Assembly: GCA_963920765.1 (NCBI GenBank)
Contig: OY987244.1
Coordinates: forward strand, 28,500,358 to 28,564,357
DNA: 64,000 nucleotides
Direction of reading: 5' to 3'
Source of the DNA: Ulota crispa
Lineage: Eukaryota; Streptophyta; Bryopsida; Orthotrichales; Orthotrichaceae
The translations under genes were made by a program, and so were the position numbers. Positions 60,098 through 64,000 of the stretch are shown here, piece after piece. The notes below the pieces were generated by a model. That model was not told the DNA's origin and did no database searches. It was given only the letters and a program-made list of their open reading frames with translations. Each line of letters opens with the position of its first letter. Positions within the stretch are counted from its first letter, which is position 1.

Positions 60098-61760
60098 CCC
60101 CTAAAGTCATGAATACCTTTATTTGGCAACATAGCAATTTTGGGCAGCTCACTACCATTGGGTTTTTCATTTTTTTCTTTGAAATTTTCATACATGATGT
60201 TTCTAAGCAGTAGCTTAAAGGCCCAACAATTTTCATAACTTTGACTTAATGGTTCAAAAGTTATTACATGATATGTTGTTTTTTTTGCTAATTGGGTAGA
60301 TAATTTTTTTTTAAATCACATTTAATTTAATTTAATTTATTTTTTGAAATTGGTTCTTGATATTTATATACATGGAAAGCTTTAAATCATTTCATTTTTA
60401 TCAATGAGATGAAATTTATGAGGAGATTTTGATTGCAGGCAATTATGGATTCTCTACTCTAAAATAAAATTTGAAGTCCCTTTACTCAATTTTCAATATA
60501 TTAGAAAAAAAACATAACACAACAATGCTGATTGTTTATTACAACATTACAACCCTTGGAGTTGGAAATTTTCATTTTCATAAACAAGTTCTTAACCCCT
60601 AAGCGCCCCAAAGACAATATACTGTCTCTAGGGATTTCAAGAGCTTATTTGAGGCACCGGATCTAATTTTTTGATCTTGCTATAAACTACAATTATGAAG
60701 GTATTCAAGTTGTCCATGCCAATAGAGAATGGTGAGGAAAGTCAAATGTTGAACAAGTGATGCAAGAGATTTGATTGGGTGAAACATCATACAAAGCATG
60801 TTGGCAAATAGCGTTTTACAGGCTGCAACCAATCCATATCCCTTGCAAGCTTCCTTGTGTATGCTTTGTGGTAGAGAGAAAGTTGTTGGCAAGGGCTCAA
60901 GCATGTTCTAGACCTTTATTATGGAAATTGTTAGCGACTGTGCTGGTCATTGTTTTCCGTGCAATAGCAGTTTGAAGACCTAAAACTTGACATAAAAAGA
61001 AGTGCAATCTTTGATAAATTACAAGTGTGTGCATTCACATTTAATCTTGCTGCTCACAAAATTTAAGATGAATCCGGGGCTTATAGAATTTTGTAAAAAT
61101 CATCAAATAGCAACTACCTACCAAAAAATGAGATTTTGTCATCACATGTTGTTTGATCAAATGTTATAATCTCCCACCTCCCACAATCAGTTGTTCCCAA
61201 AATTTGCAAGTCATTTTCTAAGTAGGTGTTCTACTATTTTCAATGGTCACTTTTTGTGGATCATCCAATTGACTGAGATACAATGCATCAAAGTTGTCAG
61301 TCTCCAAAAACCTTGATTTTAGTGAAAACAACATGGGTGCTCAAACGTTGACAATTTAGTGCTTTGAATTCTCTACTTTGCTTTACTTACTATTTTTTTT
61401 GTATGTGTTGTACAATTCCAAATGATTTGAAAAGTTTCATGTGTGTACCCAACTTGCCTTGAAGAACAAATCCAAAAAAGTACATCCATTTTGAATTTTT
61501 TTCATACAAATATGACCTTGTGAAGTGGAGCTGCCCAAATTTTTGCAGAGCCAAAAAATGACTTTTTGTCAATTCAAACTCAATTATCTTACAGTCTACA
61601 TGGTGAAAATTTCTGAATTTTTTTTCACATCTTTTGATACTAATGTGGTACAAGATTTTTTAGTTACATGTGTCAAAAAAATTTGAAAATTTGGTGCTTG
61701 TACTAAAAATGAAAATTTTGGAACCGTTTTGGTGAAACACTTAGCTTAGGGCTTTAGGGG
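60098..61760 (+). mobile_element. TTAA-flanked CCCCTAAA-family element A10, interrupted
   Basis: Left CCCCTAAAGTCATG after TTGA, right AGGGCTTTAGGGG before TTAA (61761-61764). The family sequence breaks at 60595 (AAGTTCTTAA) and resumes at 61348 (ACAATTTAGTGCTTTGA), which are adjacent in A2 and A9. Confidence 0.75.
60596..61347. mobile_element. inner TTAA element nested in A10
   Basis: Starts CCCCTAAGCGCCCC after TTAA (60592-60595). Right end, as reverse complement, CGTTTGAGCACCC before TTGA, matching the left end at 8 of 13 bases. It sits in a TTAA of its host. GC-richer interior (60770-60960) without a recognised protein. Confidence 0.55.
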
Positions 61761-61764
61761 TTAA

Positions 61765-62900
61765 TTTGTTGAAACAATTGTGTTTTTTCAATGTTCTTTT
61801 GAAGATATTTTAAATTCATATTTAGTAGCAAAAATATTTTTGAAGAAATTTTCAAATACTTTGTAGGCTGTGCATCAATTTTGTTGTGCGTGAGTAATGT
61901 GTGTTATTTAATTTTGACATTGTATTTGCTAAAACGTCATATGGCATAAATACTAATAGCAAGTAACAGTCTATATTAGATGTTTCCAAAATAGGTCGTG
62001 ATATTTTGTGCAAAATGTGTGACATATTGTATTTTATGAAAAATTTTGTGGATATTGAAATCGCTCATTTGCATAAAAAGTGAGAGTTTGTGCACGTGGA
62101 ATATCAAAATTTATGCGCTCAATTTTGACTGGCTTATAAAAAGAGTGTTTCGTGCAAGTGGGACAGTTTTGCAATAAACTTGTTGAAGCTTGGAACGTAG
62201 GGTAGGAGGCTTGAATTTTATTTGGGCTCTAATTGTGTTTTGCTTTAGGAATGGTTGGCATTTGAGGTGAAACATCTAGTACTTTGGTTGATGAGTTAGG
62301 TTGGCAAAGGTTTATGAGTCTCACCTTAATGGATGAGCTCAGTGTAACAAACCTATGCTATACAAGGTGTTGAATCCATGAGAGTACATTTATATTTATA
62401 TTTACATTTTTCTTGTGATCATTAGCAATTAGATACCTTTTTCCACAAAACTGAACAATCTTACTTTCACAAAACTATATCCAATCATTCATATAGTTTA
62501 TGTTGATTTCAACAAAATTTTCTTTTAGTGAATGGTAGAATATGGTTTCCATGTAGTCTATCAAACTAAATTCTTAAAATAAATATGTACAATTTCTCAA
62601 TATCATTATATCAAAAATTTCATAAAGAAAATAACCATGCAAGGTCAAAATACATTGTATTTACATTTGGCTAGAAACACAATATATTGCTAGAATCAAA
62701 ACATCTAATCTTAAACTTGAATGTTCAATTGGTCGAATATGGTCAATTCCATCTAAAGCCGAGTCTAAAGCATTTAACATGTGTATCCTACTTTGAGCTT
62801 ACTTTTTCTTAGACATCACTACCTTTCAAAGCATGTCTACTATTTATAAAAAAACTCCCGTTCCACCTGTCTGTTTGGTCGTTAATTGACTGGTGTTACC
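61765..62900. other. no gene recognised
   Basis: AT-rich spacer. Only the CACTA-like end at 62492-62530 stands out. Confidence 0.45.
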
Positions 62901-62905
62901 GGCTC

Positions 62906-63020
62906 TAGGGACATGGCGCATGGGGACATGGATGCATGGGGACCTGGACGCATGTGGGACCTGGGCACATGGGGGACATGGTCACATAGGGGACATGGAT
63001 GCATGGGGGGCATGGGATGG
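62906..63020 (+). repeat. 16-18-bp G-rich minisatellite, about 6 copies
   Basis: Degenerate units of GGGGACATGGATGCAT with variants GGGACCTGGACGCAT and GGGGGACATGGTCACAT. An open frame (62886-63164) reads through it but is compositionally artificial. Confidence 0.85.
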
Positions 63021-63615
63021 ATAAAAAGAAATATAAAAGTTATGCTCAAGCTTGCATTTACCTTGATAAATGGGTTTATAGGACTCGTAGTCAATGAAAA
63101 TTATGAGATCCAGAAAGATTCATGCTTTCAAATCTTTTTTGAAGAACTCAAAGTTCAATCTTGATATTCATGAAGCATAGCAAACCAGAATTGATCAATA
63201 CAGTACACTTGTCTACTATTGAGAATTTTTTTTTTGTTTGAGCACCAAAGGAGGAAACAAAGTTTGGTCCCAAAGATCACTTTGGACACTAAACTTTTGC
63301 CAAAAGGGTTTCTGACACAAAAAAATTGTGCCAATACATCGTCTTCAAAAACCACCTTCCTAATTGGAGTCTTACCCATCTTATTCATCACTTGTCGAAA
63401 AAAACTTCTTATGTTTGAACAAAGCAACCCACACTGTTTACAACATTACCAATAAGCAATAACAACCCCATTTGAGGAATTTTTTGTGTATTTTACCTGC
63501 TGAAATCCAAACTTCCCATTTTCAACCAGCTTTCCACATGTATGCACTCATCATTTCCTATACTTAGACTATAAAGTACTTTAACTAGAGTGTTTAGAAA
63601 ATTGACCAGTTTTTA

Positions 63616-63999
63616 GGGAATTGATATATGCACACCGGGGATGGAAAATTTAGATATTTAACATCAACAAGTTGAATTTGGAAAATTTGAATTAAAATTT
63701 GGATTTAGAGATCCTAATTTACTCTTTAATTGTAATTGAGGATATAATTGAACAACATTCAACGGAAAATCTTAGCTTTTTTCTATAAACAAGGGTAAAC
63801 GTAATAATTTGTTCTCTAACTAAGCTTTTCCACTATATGCTGTTTGATTGTAACCTCCTTTGTGGTTTTAGACTAATTCAGGATCTCTAAATCCAAATTT
63901 GGATTGAAATTTTCCAAATTCAACTTGTTAATGATAAATATCTAAGATTGACCCCCTCAAGTGCACATATCAAACCTTGGGTACGTGCATATATCAGTT
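63616..63999. repeat. fold-back element with GATATATGCAC ends and long arms
   Basis: GGGAATTGATATATGCACAC mirrors the window's last bases (reverse complement GAACTGATATATGCACGTAC). Arms 63651-63721 and 63872-63943 are about 70-bp inverted copies (core AACAAGTTGAATTTGGAAAA) with roughly nine differences. Ends relate it to 47457-47960. The right border may lie just outside. Confidence 0.7.
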
Positions 64000-64000
64000 C

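Noticed and set aside
4043..61764. Interstitial plant telomere repeats (CCCTAAA/TTTAGGG)
   Set aside because: The heptamer occurs once at each element end next to TTAA and never in tandem. It is part of the transposon inverted repeat.

Overview
The window reads as nuclear DNA of a streptophyte plant. The only clear host gene is a multi-exon zeta-carotene desaturase with a plastid transit peptide and plant-style GT/AG introns. The rest is AT-rich and packed with plant-type transposons (CACTA, PIF/Harbinger-like, Stowaway-like). A non-seed plant is possible, but I cannot settle the lineage from sequence alone.

Layout. 1-3618: 5' two-thirds of ZDS on the minus strand, running off the left edge. 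3619-4042: its upstream region. 4047-6282: an element bounded by TTAA and CCCCTAAA ends, interrupted by a 1.58-kb Tc1-type transposon with a broken DD34E transposase. 6337-7393: a Stowaway-like element. 7626-38371: a second TTAA/CCCCTAAATG element split by two very large insertions. The first is a 12.9-kb terminal-inverted-repeat element (7827-20720) flanked by a 13-bp direct repeat. The second is a 17.2-kb CACTA transposon (20810-37999) with a perfect TCA target duplication. The 12.9-kb element itself holds a Harbinger-like element, two TTAA elements, several small inverted-repeat elements, a 2.2-kb LTR-like repeat and a CACTA miniature. The CACTA element carries a degenerate TNP2 transposase (minus), a SET-domain reading frame with five stops (minus), an unrecognised multi-exon gene (plus) and two more copies of the LTR-like repeat in opposite orientation.

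38372-64000: a graveyard of short non-autonomous elements, mostly 0.9-1.3-kb members of the TTAA|CCCCTAAA family. With them are a second approximately 260-bp inverted-repeat family, fold-back elements, short tandem arrays and a few GC-richer islands that look like decayed or orphan exons.

How it works together: apart from ZDS (carotenoid biosynthesis in plastids) nothing here forms a host pathway. The value of the window is the nesting record, which gives a relative insertion order from interruptions and target-site duplications, and the unusual cargo inside the CACTA element. No rRNA, functional tRNA, CRISPR or virus-like gene was recognised.
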